Of a stretch of 64,000 nt of DNA, positions 33,356-42,992 are shown in pieces. Position 1 is the first letter of the stretch. The number at the start of each line of letters is the position of its first letter. The notes under the pieces are model-generated. The model searched no databases and had not been told where the DNA came from. It saw nothing but the letters and a program-made list of their open reading frames with translations. The DNA is taken from positions 1-64,000 of the forward strand of contig SXOX01000185.1 of assembly GCA_005776585.1 (NCBI GenBank), given 5' to 3'. Source of the stretch: Pseudomonadota bacterium (lineage in GTDB: Bacteria > Myxococcota_A > UBA9042 > GCA-2863065). A program made the translations under genes and the position numbers.

Positions 33356-35119
33356 GTGCGTGCAGCGATTGGGATGACCTTGGTAACGGTGTGCCTGGGC
33401 TGCGGCGACGCAGGTACGACGGGCGCGCTGGTGACGGCGGACGTGAGCGCGACGGCCGACGGGACGTGCCTCGACTGCGACGCGACGGTGACGCCGGAGG
33501 TCGCGACGGCGGCGGATACGACTACCGTTGCGCCAGACGTGAGCCCGCCGTTCGACGGCGACACCTCGCCCACCGACACGGCGACGCCGCCCGCGTGCAC
33601 GGTGGACGGCGCAGCGCTCGCGGCGAAGAACCTCGCCTCCCTCCAGCGCTTTGGGCTCGCGCGCTCCGGTGCGATCGTGCGCGGCACGTTCTCCGGCGTC
33701 ATCACGCTCTACAACGAGCCGCACGGCACGTTGACCCTCACCGAGGTGCCGTTCGGCTGGTCGTTCCTCGCCGGCCAGACCGTGCAGGTACCGCTGCCAA
33801 AGGGCGTCACGCCCCAGAACGGCGAGCCGTGGGTGCTGGGCCTGTCCCAGGCGTATCCGACGAAGGTCGCGACCAACCTCGTATGGAGCCCCGTCCACGC
33901 GGCGATGCCGGTGGCGAGCATCCCGGAGGGCGCGGCGGTGGGCTACCGTGCGTTGAAGGACGCCTCGGTCGCCGTGGTGCGTATCACCAAGCAGGACAAG
34001 TACCGCACGCGCTTCGAGGTCGTCGAGACGCTCGCGGGCACGCTCCCCGCCGCCTTCGAGGACAACTGGTACGCCGAGTGGGGCCTGCCGTATCCAAAGC
34101 CGTCCACAGAGACGACCTGGCTCGCGACGGTCACTGGCGTCTCCACGATCGTGCGCACCGGCGACATCCTCGGCAGCGTGGTCGACTTCCGGCCCGACAC
34201 GCCCGAGCAACGGGCGACGATCACGGCCGCGCTGAAGGCGTCGACGAGCCCGTTCGGCGGCAAGACGATCGCGTCGGTCAAGGCCGCACGTGAGGCGATG
34301 TACGACGCCTATCGCTTTCGGAAGGCGCCGATGGTCGTCGAGTCGGTGGTCTCGGGCGTCGGCGAGGAGTGCTGCACTGGTGCCGGCGGCACGTTCGTCT
34401 CGAACCACGTCACAGCGGTGCTGTTCGGCCAACCGCCTGCGGACTTCGTCGTCGGTGGCCACGCGCACTACAGCAAGGATCAGTGCAAGGACGCCATCCT
34501 CTACGCGCTGGAGTCTGCGACCGCCCCCTCGGCGGACGTGCTCGCGGCGCTGGGCTGCGAGAAGCCGTCCACGGTCGGGCTCGACACGTCGCACACCAAG
34601 GACAGCGCGCGCATCTCCGCGCGGCGGGGCGCGACCGAGCCCAACCGCGCCCAGGTGAAGGCGTGGCTCGCGACGCGCCTGCCCGAGCTCGACGTGCGCC
34701 CCGTCGACGCGCCGCTGAACCCCAAGGCGAGCGAGGGCCAGCCCGGACCCTGGTCAGAGACGCCGGACGCCGCCGAGGCGTTTGCAATGGCAACGAGCGC
34801 CATCCTGCTCACGATCGAGGCCGTGACGACCGATCCGGTGACCCAGGCCAAGACGGTGCGGTTCTCGACGACGTGGTCGCTCTACGAGTACGACCACTTG
34901 GTCAAGTCCGAGGCGGTGGTGACCTTCACCTGCGGCGATCCGCGGTGGCTCGAGCCCAAGTCGCGCTGGATCGCGCCGCTCGTGCTACTGGACGCCCAGT
35001 ACACGGGGCCCGGCGCGCCGCCGGACCTGTCACGCGCGTTCTTCCTGCCAGACGTGCTCGTGCCGGAGTCCGCGATGACCATGCAGCTCGCCAACGATCT
35101 GGCGCAGGTGTTCAACTAG
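33356..35119 (+). CDS. Lipoprotein of unknown function
   Basis: Lipoprotein of 587 residues with a GTG start directly behind GGAGGCGG. Signal MRAAIGMTLVTVCLGC, then a Thr/Asp/Pro-rich linker to about residue 80 with a single CLDCD. A beta-rich domain (GAIVRGTFSGVITLYNEPHGTLTLTEVPFGW, VVRITKQDKYRTRFEVVETLAG) follows. A central segment has paired Cys (GEECCTGAGGTF, KDQCKDAI) and the C-terminal 150 residues include a strand-rich region ending near a Cys (VVTFTCGDPRW). No family recognised. Cotranscribed with the acyl-CoA ligase; the last eight bases overlap the convergent YkgJ-like gene. Confidence 0.6.
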   Translation: MRAAIGMTLVTVCLGCGDAGTTGALVTADVSATADGTCLDCDATVTPEVATAADTTTVAPDVSPPFDGDTSPTDTATPPACTVDGAALAAKNLASLQRFGLARSGAIVRGTFSGVITLYNEPHGTLTLTEVPFGWSFLAGQTVQVPLPKGVTPQNGEPWVLGLSQAYPTKVATNLVWSPVHAAMPVASIPEGAAVGYRALKDASVAVVRITKQDKYRTRFEVVETLAGTLPAAFEDNWYAEWGLPYPKPSTETTWLATVTGVSTIVRTGDILGSVVDFRPDTPEQRATITAALKASTSPFGGKTIASVKAAREAMYDAYRFRKAPMVVESVVSGVGEECCTGAGGTFVSNHVTAVLFGQPPADFVVGGHAHYSKDQCKDAILYALESATAPSADVLAALGCEKPSTVGLDTSHTKDSARISARRGATEPNRAQVKAWLATRLPELDVRPVDAPLNPKASEGQPGPWSETPDAAEAFAMATSAILLTIEAVTTDPVTQAKTVRFSTTWSLYEYDHLVKSEAVVTFTCGDPRWLEPKSRWIAPLVLLDAQYTGPGAPPDLSRAFFLPDVLVPESAMTMQLANDLAQVFN

Positions 35120-35675
35120 CTGGGTCAGCGTCCTTGGCGCGCCAGAGCCGCCCAATGGCCTCGTGGGACAGGTTCTGCTCCGGCGCATTGGTGCACACGT
35201 AGCGCTCGCACTCGATGGGCCGCGCCGCGTAGATGCGGCAGCCGCTGCCATCGAAGAACACACACGGCCCGCGCAGGAAGCGGTAGAGGTCGTCCACGCG
35301 CGAGGCCGGCGGTAGCGCCGGCTGCCCGAAGCGATCGAGCTTGACCGGCACGAAGACGGGCACCCGCTCGCCGTCCACCTCGGCCTCGTCGATGACCAGG
35401 AACTGGCGCACGAAGGCGTCGGGCTCGAGTCCCAGCGTCGCCGCGGCGCGGTCGGCCTCACCCGGTCCGAACCAGCCGGGGCTCGTGCGGCAGCAGATCC
35501 CACGACGGACGCAGCCCTTCTCGGGCGCGGGATGGGGATCGGGCTCTTCGTCGAGCCAGTAGGGGTTGTCTGGTGCGTCCGAGCTCTCGGTAAGTGCTCC
35601 GGAGGCTCCGGAGGCTCCGGAGGCTCGTGAGACGGTTCGCTCGTCGAGGATGCGAAAGGCGCCGCGACGCCCCAT
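35112..35675 (-). CDS. YkgJ-type Cys-cluster protein
   Basis: Protein of 187 residues with the CxxxxxCC pattern of the YkgJ/UPF0153 family (GCVRRGICCRTSPGWFGPGE), followed by GPCVFFDGSGCRIYAARPIECERYVC, which supplies further Cys ligands. Members are predicted to bind Zn or an Fe-S centre; function is uncharacterised. The first 40 residues are a low-complexity extension with ASGASGASGAL encoded by a 9-base repeat. The ATG overlaps the stop of the fatty acyl-CoA reductase gene by one base (TGATG), so it is the last gene of the HAD-reductase-YkgJ operon. Confidence 0.78.
   Translation of the reverse strand: MGRRGAFRILDERTVSRASGASGASGALTESSDAPDNPYWLDEEPDPHPAPEKGCVRRGICCRTSPGWFGPGEADRAAATLGLEPDAFVRQFLVIDEAEVDGERVPVFVPVKLDRFGQPALPPASRVDDLYRFLRGPCVFFDGSGCRIYAARPIECERYVCTNAPEQNLSHEAIGRLWRAKDADPAS
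35596..35622. repeat. Three copies of the 9-mer GCTCCGGAG
   Basis: Three perfect head-to-tail copies of a 9-base unit, itself containing the palindrome CTCCGGAG, lie in the 5' part of the YkgJ-like gene and encode the Ala-Ser-Gly repeats. Slippage here would add or remove three residues without frameshift. Confidence 0.85.
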
Positions 35676-37393
35676 CAGCCCTCGGCGACGAGGCGCAGCC
35701 GGGGCAGCTCACCGGTGCTCGCGTCACGCAGCTCGCCGGGGCGCGGCAGCCGAAACGCGTGCTTGGGCGTGTAGGTCTCCGGGTCCTTGCCCTCGATCTG
35801 AGGGAAGCACCACTTGCGCAGGCCGGGCATCTGCACCTCGGTCCAGTAGTCGCGCCAGACGATGGCGTCGGGCTCCCACCGAAACTCGGGCTCGACCACG
35901 TCCACGCTGGCCAGGCCCTGGGTCTCGAAGACCCAGTGGTTGTCGTAGATGAACGGCTTGAACAGGTCCAGGATGCGATCGACGCGCTCGAGCTGCTTGT
36001 CGGTGCCGTCTGCGGCGTTCGCGAGCCGCTCGGCGTGGCCCTTGATGAACTCGGGCGCCTTTTCGGCGACGCGCTCGGCGACGGACTTGACGCCCCGCGC
36101 CAGCGCCCTGACGTTGTCATTGGACAGCAGGTGCCCCTGCGGCGCGTTCTTCGCGTCGAGCCGCGACATGACCAGCCGCTCACGGGTCGTCTCGCCAAAG
36201 CGGCGGTAGTGCTTGCGATAGCCGAGCCCGGTGAGCTCGGCGGCCCGCCGGATCGTGAGCTGGTTCTGCTCCGAGGTGCCGCTCTGGTAGACCTCGCGGT
36301 GAGTCCCTTGGAGCATGGCCGCCGTCGCAATGGTGAGTCCGTTGCAGCACAGGTCGACCGGGACGACGTCGAACGGGAGGGTGGGCTTGGACACGAGGTG
36401 GCGAAAGCCGGTGCCGAGTAGGTAGACGAGCGGCCCGCTGGTGTTGAAGCCCTCGTTCCAACCCGGGAACGGGAAGCTGACCGCGCACTCGACGATCGCG
36501 GGCCGGAACACCGAGAACGCCACGCCGAGCTCCCTCGCGCGACGCTTGAGCATGCCCTCGGCGAGGCTCTTGGACCATGTATACGTATTTGGCCATCCGA
36601 AGCGTGCGGCGCGCTCACTGCCGAAGTCGGCCATGAGGCGCTTCAGGCGCTCTTTGCGCTCGCGGGCCTTCATGTTGCGCACGAGCGTCTGGTTGCCCGG
36701 GTTGAGCTTCTTTTCGCGAATGCGCTCCATGACCAGCGCGTCCAGCTCGGCCTCGCGCTCCGGCGTCTCCTCGGACGCGACGATGCGCTCGACCTCGGCC
36801 TGCACCTCGGCGTACTCCACGTCGGGGTCCATCGAGCCACCGTCAGGCCGGTAGTCCTCGCGCAGCACCTCGGCGATACGGCCTGGGCGATTGCCGGCGA
36901 CGTAGCAGGTCGAGACGTGCAGGAGCTTGGCCTTCTGGCAGGAGGCCGTAAACGTGACGCAGTTTGTCGCGCCGTCGACGTTGGTGGCGATGGCCTCGCG
37001 GATGTCGGGGTTGAAGTCGACGAGCCCAGCGACGTTCACGATGACGTCGACGTTCTGCTGGAGCCGCGCCTTGACCTCGGGCTCGAGGCCGAAGTCGACC
37101 TCGGAGACGTCGCCCTCCACGACCTCGATGCGGTCGGCCAGGAACGCGCCGAGGTCGGCGCCATACTGCTCGTGGAGGCCCTTGAAGCAGTAGTTCGTCG
37201 CGATGATCTGCTCGAAGCGCTCGTGCGCGGGGCGGAGCCCCTTCTTGCGGAGGAGCACGTAGATGCGGCCGACCTCGGGCACGCGGTCGAGCACCATGGC
37301 GAGCCAGACCTTGCCGAGGAAGCCCGAGGCGCCGGTGACGAGCAGGTGCTTGCCACGAAACGAGTCACGAATCGAAAGACGGGAGCTGCTCAC
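35675..37393 (-). CDS. Fatty acyl-CoA reductase (male-sterility type)
   Basis: NAD(P)H-dependent fatty acyl-CoA reductase of 572 residues, making fatty alcohols or aldehydes. Rossmann motif LLVTGASGFLGKVWLAMVL, DVIVNVAGLVDFNPD, LHVSTCYVAGNRPG and the active-site YTWSK (YxxxK) are all visible, then a C-terminal sterile/FAR_C-like region to about residue 570. The GTG chosen here has GGAGG eight bases upstream; an in-frame ATG 39 bases further up (protein of 585) is possible but has poorer spacing. It lies between a HAD-like gene and a YkgJ-like gene in one operon. Together with the acyl-CoA ligase next door on the other strand it could provide alcohols for wax esters or ether lipids (inference). 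Confidence 0.88.
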   Translation of the reverse strand: MSSSRLSIRDSFRGKHLLVTGASGFLGKVWLAMVLDRVPEVGRIYVLLRKKGLRPAHERFEQIIATNYCFKGLHEQYGADLGAFLADRIEVVEGDVSEVDFGLEPEVKARLQQNVDVIVNVAGLVDFNPDIREAIATNVDGATNCVTFTASCQKAKLLHVSTCYVAGNRPGRIAEVLREDYRPDGGSMDPDVEYAEVQAEVERIVASEETPEREAELDALVMERIREKKLNPGNQTLVRNMKARERKERLKRLMADFGSERAARFGWPNTYTWSKSLAEGMLKRRARELGVAFSVFRPAIVECAVSFPFPGWNEGFNTSGPLVYLLGTGFRHLVSKPTLPFDVVPVDLCCNGLTIATAAMLQGTHREVYQSGTSEQNQLTIRRAAELTGLGYRKHYRRFGETTRERLVMSRLDAKNAPQGHLLSNDNVRALARGVKSVAERVAEKAPEFIKGHAERLANAADGTDKQLERVDRILDLFKPFIYDNHWVFETQGLASVDVVEPEFRWEPDAIVWRDYWTEVQMPGLRKWCFPQIEGKDPETYTPKHAFRLPRPGELRDASTGELPRLRLVAEG

Positions 37394-37438
37394 CAAAGTA
37401 CCTCCAACCAGTCCCCGAGAGGCGATGTCCATGCGCTG

Positions 37439-38137
37439 CTAGGCGTCCTCGGTGTAGTCCACGATGGGCCAATCGGCCTCGTGGGCGGCCCGCCGCAGCG
37501 TGAAGTCCGGGTTGACAGCACACGGCTTGCCAACCGACGCCAGGAGGAGCAGGTCGCCCGCGTGGCTCCCGAACGCCGCGGAGCCGCGGGCGTCGAGTCC
37601 ATGCTCCTCGCAATAACGGTGTACGAAGCGGCCGGCATCGTGACCGCCGACGACCGGATCGAGCAGGCGGCCGGTGCAGTCCCCGTCGGCCTTGAACTCG
37701 ATGTGATTGGTGACGAGCCGATCGACGTGGCGCGCGCCGATCTTGTCGACGAGCGGCGCCATGAGCTGCGGCAGGCTCTCCGACAACAGCACCGTGCGGT
37801 AGCCCTCGTCCTTCATGCGCTGGACAATCTCGACGCCGCGGTCGAGCAGCTTGGAGGCGAGGACGTCGTGGAAGTACTCCTCGCCCAGCACCTCGATGCG
37901 GTCTTGGCTCATGCCCCGAAACGCCAAGTAGGCGACGCGGTTGGCGAGCGTGCGGTCGTTCTGGCGGAGCAGGCCATAGGCGGGCGCGCCGAGCGCGAGG
38001 CCCACGGTGCGGAGCGCGCGCTCTTTCATGCCCTGCGCGTTACGCGCCACATACGCGGCGGCGGACAAGAGCCCCCGCTTGAAGAGGACTCCCTCGACTC
38101 GGATGAAGGCTGCGGCGTTGCGTTCGGGTGCGGTCAT
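37439..38137 (-). CDS. HAD-IB family-like protein lacking the nucleophile
   Basis: Protein of 232 residues with the HAD phosphatase IB fold. Motif II is TVLLSES, and the C-terminal AFGSHAGDLLLLASVGKPCAVNPDFTLRRAAHEADWPIVD is the typical GDSxxDxxLLxxVGxPxAVNPD region. Motif I should read FDxDGT but is FIRVEGVL, so both Asp residues, including the nucleophile, are missing. It is therefore probably not a phosphatase. HAD-IB domains accompany or are fused to fatty acyl-CoA reductases in several bacteria (family knowledge), and here it sits just upstream of that gene; a regulatory or structural role is likely. ATG start, with GTG one codon upstream as alternative. Confidence 0.75.
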   Translation of the reverse strand: MTAPERNAAAFIRVEGVLFKRGLLSAAAYVARNAQGMKERALRTVGLALGAPAYGLLRQNDRTLANRVAYLAFRGMSQDRIEVLGEEYFHDVLASKLLDRGVEIVQRMKDEGYRTVLLSESLPQLMAPLVDKIGARHVDRLVTNHIEFKADGDCTGRLLDPVVGGHDAGRFVHRYCEEHGLDARGSAAFGSHAGDLLLLASVGKPCAVNPDFTLRRAAHEADWPIVDYTEDA

Positions 38138-38240
38138 CACAGCTCGCTTGTCGGGGCCTTCCGTCGCTGGCGGGAGCGTTCGAGCCAGCTCTCGGGTCGC
38201 GCCGGTTGTAACGGATGGACGAAGCGAAGGGAAGTAATAT

Positions 38241-38261
38241 TAGACTGGACAGTTCAGTCTA
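38241..38261. promoter_or_regulatory. Palindromic operator candidate (TetR-like)
   Basis: TAGACTG and CAGTCTA form a perfect 7-base inverted repeat around a 7-base spacer, with nested ACTGGACAGT also symmetric. It lies in the AT-richest spot of the 240-base divergent gap between the HAD/reductase operon and the HDOD gene. On the minus strand TAATAT directly follows it and could be a -10 element. Size and symmetry fit TetR-family operators. No regulator gene is nearby in the window. Confidence 0.5.
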
Positions 38262-38377
38262 GTTTCGTCCAATCATCCCCAGGCCATGATCGCCAGTCGG
38301 TGGCTGGCACACCAACCCCGGATCGGGCAAGATGTGTGGTTGCACCTTCGGGTTGCGCCACGTTGGGGGGGACGCAC

Positions 38378-39301
38378 GTGAAAGCCGCAGCAGCGCTGGA
38401 AGCCAATACGGCCCCAATCCTTGTGCAGCTCCAGAACCAGCAGCCCGAGGAGCGGCAGGTCAGCGTCGAGCGCTTCCTCGGGAGCGTGGCTCAGTCCGTC
38501 GACGCGGGGACGGTCGAGCCGCCCACGCTGTCGAACATCTCCCAGCGCGTGCAACGCCTGAAGAAGGACGCGGAGGGACAGCTCGAGGCCCTGCTGCGGA
38601 TCACGGAGAGCGAGCCGGCGGTCGCCGCGCACGTGATGCGCCTCGCGAGCACGACGACGCTTCCGGGCCACCGGCCGGCGCAGCACCTGCGAGCGGCCAT
38701 GGTGCAGCTCGGGGCACCGGCGGTGACGAACGTGGTCGAGGCGGTCGCGCTGTCGGACTTCTCCCGACATGGCCGTGAGCTCTCGTTTCACCACCTGCGC
38801 AAGATCTGGACGTGCACGGTCTATACGGCGCTCGCCGCGCGGACCATCGCCTCCTGGAACGGCCGCGTGGATCCGGAGGTCGCCTTTCTCTGCGGGCTCT
38901 TGCACCGGGTTGGCGAGCCGCTCCTGCTGCGGCTCATCGGCGAGAGCGCTCCAGCGGAGGCGATGCCGTTTGCGAGCGACCCGTTCGTCCTCGACATCAT
39001 CGCCGAGCACCATGCGCAGGTCGGCAGTCGGTTCTTGCGCGCCTGGGGCTTGCCCGAGAGCCTCGTCGCCCTGGCCCGCGAGACGGCGAGCACACCACGG
39101 CCCGACGCGCCGCTCCATGCCGTCGTCACAGCGGCCTATCAGGGCGCGCTCCACTACGGGTACACCTACCTCAGCGCGCGGCCGAATCGGGGCACCTTCG
39201 AGCTGGCCGCACGCGCCGCCGGCGTCGATCCGGACCAGGTCGAGGAGGTCATGTCCACGATTGGCGGGCGGCTCAATGAGCTGCTCTCGATGACGCGCTA
39301 G
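38378..39301 (+). CDS. HDOD-domain protein
   Basis: Cytoplasmic protein of 307 residues. HDOD domain at about residues 50-250: LEALLRITESEPAVAAHVMRLASTTTLPGHRPAQHLRAAMVQLGAPAVTNVV, then IWTCTVYTALAARTIASWNG, AFLCGLLHRVGEPLLL and EHHAQVGSRFLRAWGLPESLVALARE. The HD pair is HR, as expected for this non-catalytic relative of HD phosphohydrolases. Such proteins act in signalling and often pair with regulators. GTG start with a run of G upstream serving as ribosome-binding site; no ATG start is in frame at a sensible place. A repeat protein gene follows after 22 bases. Confidence 0.85.
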   Translation: MKAAAALEANTAPILVQLQNQQPEERQVSVERFLGSVAQSVDAGTVEPPTLSNISQRVQRLKKDAEGQLEALLRITESEPAVAAHVMRLASTTTLPGHRPAQHLRAAMVQLGAPAVTNVVEAVALSDFSRHGRELSFHHLRKIWTCTVYTALAARTIASWNGRVDPEVAFLCGLLHRVGEPLLLRLIGESAPAEAMPFASDPFVLDIIAEHHAQVGSRFLRAWGLPESLVALARETASTPRPDAPLHAVVTAAYQGALHYGYTYLSARPNRGTFELAARAAGVDPDQVEEVMSTIGGRLNELLSMTR

Positions 39302-39323
39302 CCGCCGGCGCGAGAGACGCGAC

Positions 39324-40469
39324 GTGCCTCCGTCCAACCACCGCAGCCTCCTCATCGCGCTGTCGCAGGCGGGCCTGCTTCCCACCGATGGAAGCCCGTG
39401 GTCGGAGCCGCAGCGCATGGTCGTCGAGGCCGGAGATCGCCTCCTCGGCCTCGGCATCGACTCCGAGACGGTCCTGCGCCTCGTGCGCATCGGTGGCGCT
39501 CTCGGCGAGCTCGAGGTCGACGCGGTCGTGCTGGACGTCAAGTCGGGGACCGCACCGGGCTCGGCGCTCGAGCGCCTTCAGCGGCGGCGTACGGCGGTTA
39601 CTCGGCTCTTGGCCTCGGTCCGGCAAGGTCACGTCTCGCACGCGCTCCGGCGGGTCGGTGGGATTGGAGCGCAGCTGCACGACTACGCCCGTGAGCTGCT
39701 CTATGTGCCGAGCCCCTTGTTCGCGGCACGCTACGGGCTGCCGTACCTGCTCGCGGAGGCGCGGGCCGACGCCGAACAGCTCGCGTCGCCGTCGGCCTGT
39801 CACCTGCATGGGCGCCTGCTCATGATCCTCGGTCGTCACGCGGAGGCGAGCCGCTGGTTCGAAACCGGTCTGGCCGCCGAGCGCACCGGCATCCTGCTGG
39901 CGTACCTCGCGGTCGCGCGGCTGTTCCTCGGCGAGCTCGGCTCCGCGCAAGCGGCGGTGGAGGAGGCGCGCCTCCTCGCGCCACGGTCGCTGCTGGTGGC
40001 GTGCTACGCCGCGGTCGTGCGCGCCTTTCAGGCGGGGAGCGCTGAGGATCTGACCACGGCGACGTCAGCAGTTCACGATGCGCTGGAGCTGCTGCGGGAG
40101 AGCGCGACGCTGCCGCCGCCGGACGAGGCGAGCGAGCACGTCGAGGCGCTCCTCGCCCGCGGCCGGGTCTGCCTGCTGATGCCGGCGCCGTTCGGGCTGC
40201 GCGAGCGCGGGGCGGCCGATCTCCGCCAGGTCCTCGCGATCGTCGAGGCGACCAACCTCGAGCCGCCTGGCGTGGCAGACATCTATCGCATCCATGCGCA
40301 CTACTTCCTTGGAACGGCGCTCGCCGACGCGGCTGCGACCGACGACAGCGGCGCAACGCGACAGGCCGCCGTCCACGCGCTGCGTGAGGTGCTGCGTCTA
40401 GACCCGGGCTGTGCCTTCGCGGAGCGCGCTTACGACCGACTCGGGGCGCTCGACGCCCCCGTGAGTTGA
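39324..40469 (+). CDS. TPR-like helical repeat protein
   Basis: Protein of 381 residues, almost entirely alpha-helical. The N-terminal 90 residues (LLIALSQAGLLPTDGSPWSEPQRMVVEAGDRLLGLGIDSETVLRLVRIGGAL) weakly resemble a MerR-type winged helix. The rest has TPR-like helix pairs (HLHGRLLMILGRHAEASRWFETGLAAERTGILLAYLAVARLFLGELGSAQAAVEEARLLAP; AVHALREVLRLDPGCAFAERAYDRLG). No signal peptide. GTG start close behind the HDOD gene suggests joint action, perhaps as adaptor for it. Function unknown. Confidence 0.6.
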   Translation: MPPSNHRSLLIALSQAGLLPTDGSPWSEPQRMVVEAGDRLLGLGIDSETVLRLVRIGGALGELEVDAVVLDVKSGTAPGSALERLQRRRTAVTRLLASVRQGHVSHALRRVGGIGAQLHDYARELLYVPSPLFAARYGLPYLLAEARADAEQLASPSACHLHGRLLMILGRHAEASRWFETGLAAERTGILLAYLAVARLFLGELGSAQAAVEEARLLAPRSLLVACYAAVVRAFQAGSAEDLTTATSAVHDALELLRESATLPPPDEASEHVEALLARGRVCLLMPAPFGLRERGAADLRQVLAIVEATNLEPPGVADIYRIHAHYFLGTALADAAATDDSGATRQAAVHALREVLRLDPGCAFAERAYDRLGALDAPVS

Positions 40470-40478
40470 CGGTTGCCG

Positions 40479-42077
<1,599 letters not shown>

Positions 42078-42084
42078 GCCGCGC

Positions 42085-42951
42085 GTGAGCCTCCTCTTCG
42101 GCGGACTCGCCGCCCTCGGCTGGGGCGTGGCGGACTACCTGGCGTCCATCGCGTCGCGCGAGGGCGGCACGCTGCGGGCCAACATCATCGCGCAAGTGTC
42201 AGGCCTGGCGGTCCTCACCCTCGTCGTCGTCGCCTCGGGGGATCTGGCGGCTGCGCTGTCGAAGGGCACGGCGGTCGTGTGGGCCCTCGGCTTGCTCGGG
42301 GCCGGCCTCGTCACGTTTGCGACTCAGGCCTTCTACACGGCCCTCCAGCTTGGGAAGACGGCCATCGTCTCGCCGATCTCGTCGTCATATGGCGCGGTGA
42401 CGACGCTCCTGTGCTGGCTGGGAGGCGCCGCGATCGGTGGACGCGCCCTGCTGGGGCTGCTCCTCGCGGTGGTCGGCGTCGCGGCCATCGCCGCGCGAGG
42501 TGGACCGGACACGCCGCACCGGGCAGCGCCGCGCGCTCGACTGCCTCCCGGCGTGAGCTGGGCGCTGATGTCGGCGGTCGCCTACGGCCTCACGTTTCAC
42601 GTCTTCGGCACGCTCGTGGCTCCCGTGTTGGGGCCCATGGTGCCCATCTGGCTCGCGCGGCTCGTGGCGCCGATCGTGCTCGTCGCCGCCGGTCGCCTGC
42701 GGCCTGCGCCCGCGCCGGGACCCTGGCGATGGTGGATCGCCAGCATCACCGGCGTCCTGGCCACGGCAGCCGGCGTCGCGTGCGGCTTTGGGCTGGTCTA
42801 CGGCGACATTGCCGTGGTCACGGTGCTGGGCTCGTTGTCGACGGCGGTGACGGTCGTGCTGGCGCTCATACTCCGTGGAGAGCGCTTCTCGCGGGGCCAG
42901 GCCGTCGGCGTCGCCCTCACCCTGCTCGGGATCGTGCTCCTGAACCTGTGA
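42085..42951 (+). CDS. EamA/DMT family transporter
   Basis: Inner-membrane protein of 288 residues with about ten hydrophobic helices in two similar halves, each ending in the EamA pattern (TALQLGKTAIVSPISSSYGAVTTLLCWL; LVYGDIAVVTVLGSLSTAVTVVLALILRGERFSRGQAVGVALTLLGIVLL). These drug/metabolite transporters export amino acids, nucleosides or similar compounds; the substrate here is unknown. GTG start seven bases after gpmI, so probably in the same operon. Confidence 0.83.
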   Translation: MSLLFGGLAALGWGVADYLASIASREGGTLRANIIAQVSGLAVLTLVVVASGDLAAALSKGTAVVWALGLLGAGLVTFATQAFYTALQLGKTAIVSPISSSYGAVTTLLCWLGGAAIGGRALLGLLLAVVGVAAIAARGGPDTPHRAAPRARLPPGVSWALMSAVAYGLTFHVFGTLVAPVLGPMVPIWLARLVAPIVLVAAGRLRPAPAPGPWRWWIASITGVLATAAGVACGFGLVYGDIAVVTVLGSLSTAVTVVLALILRGERFSRGQAVGVALTLLGIVLLNL

Positions 42952-42992
42952 CGGCCCTTCCCGTCGTGCCTCGAGTTCGGTACGCTGAGGCC

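Noticed and set aside
32642..34594. Minus-strand open frame of 650 codons across ligase and lipoprotein genes
   Set aside because: Arg/His-rich shadow translation without motifs; the plus strand has complete adenylate-forming motifs.
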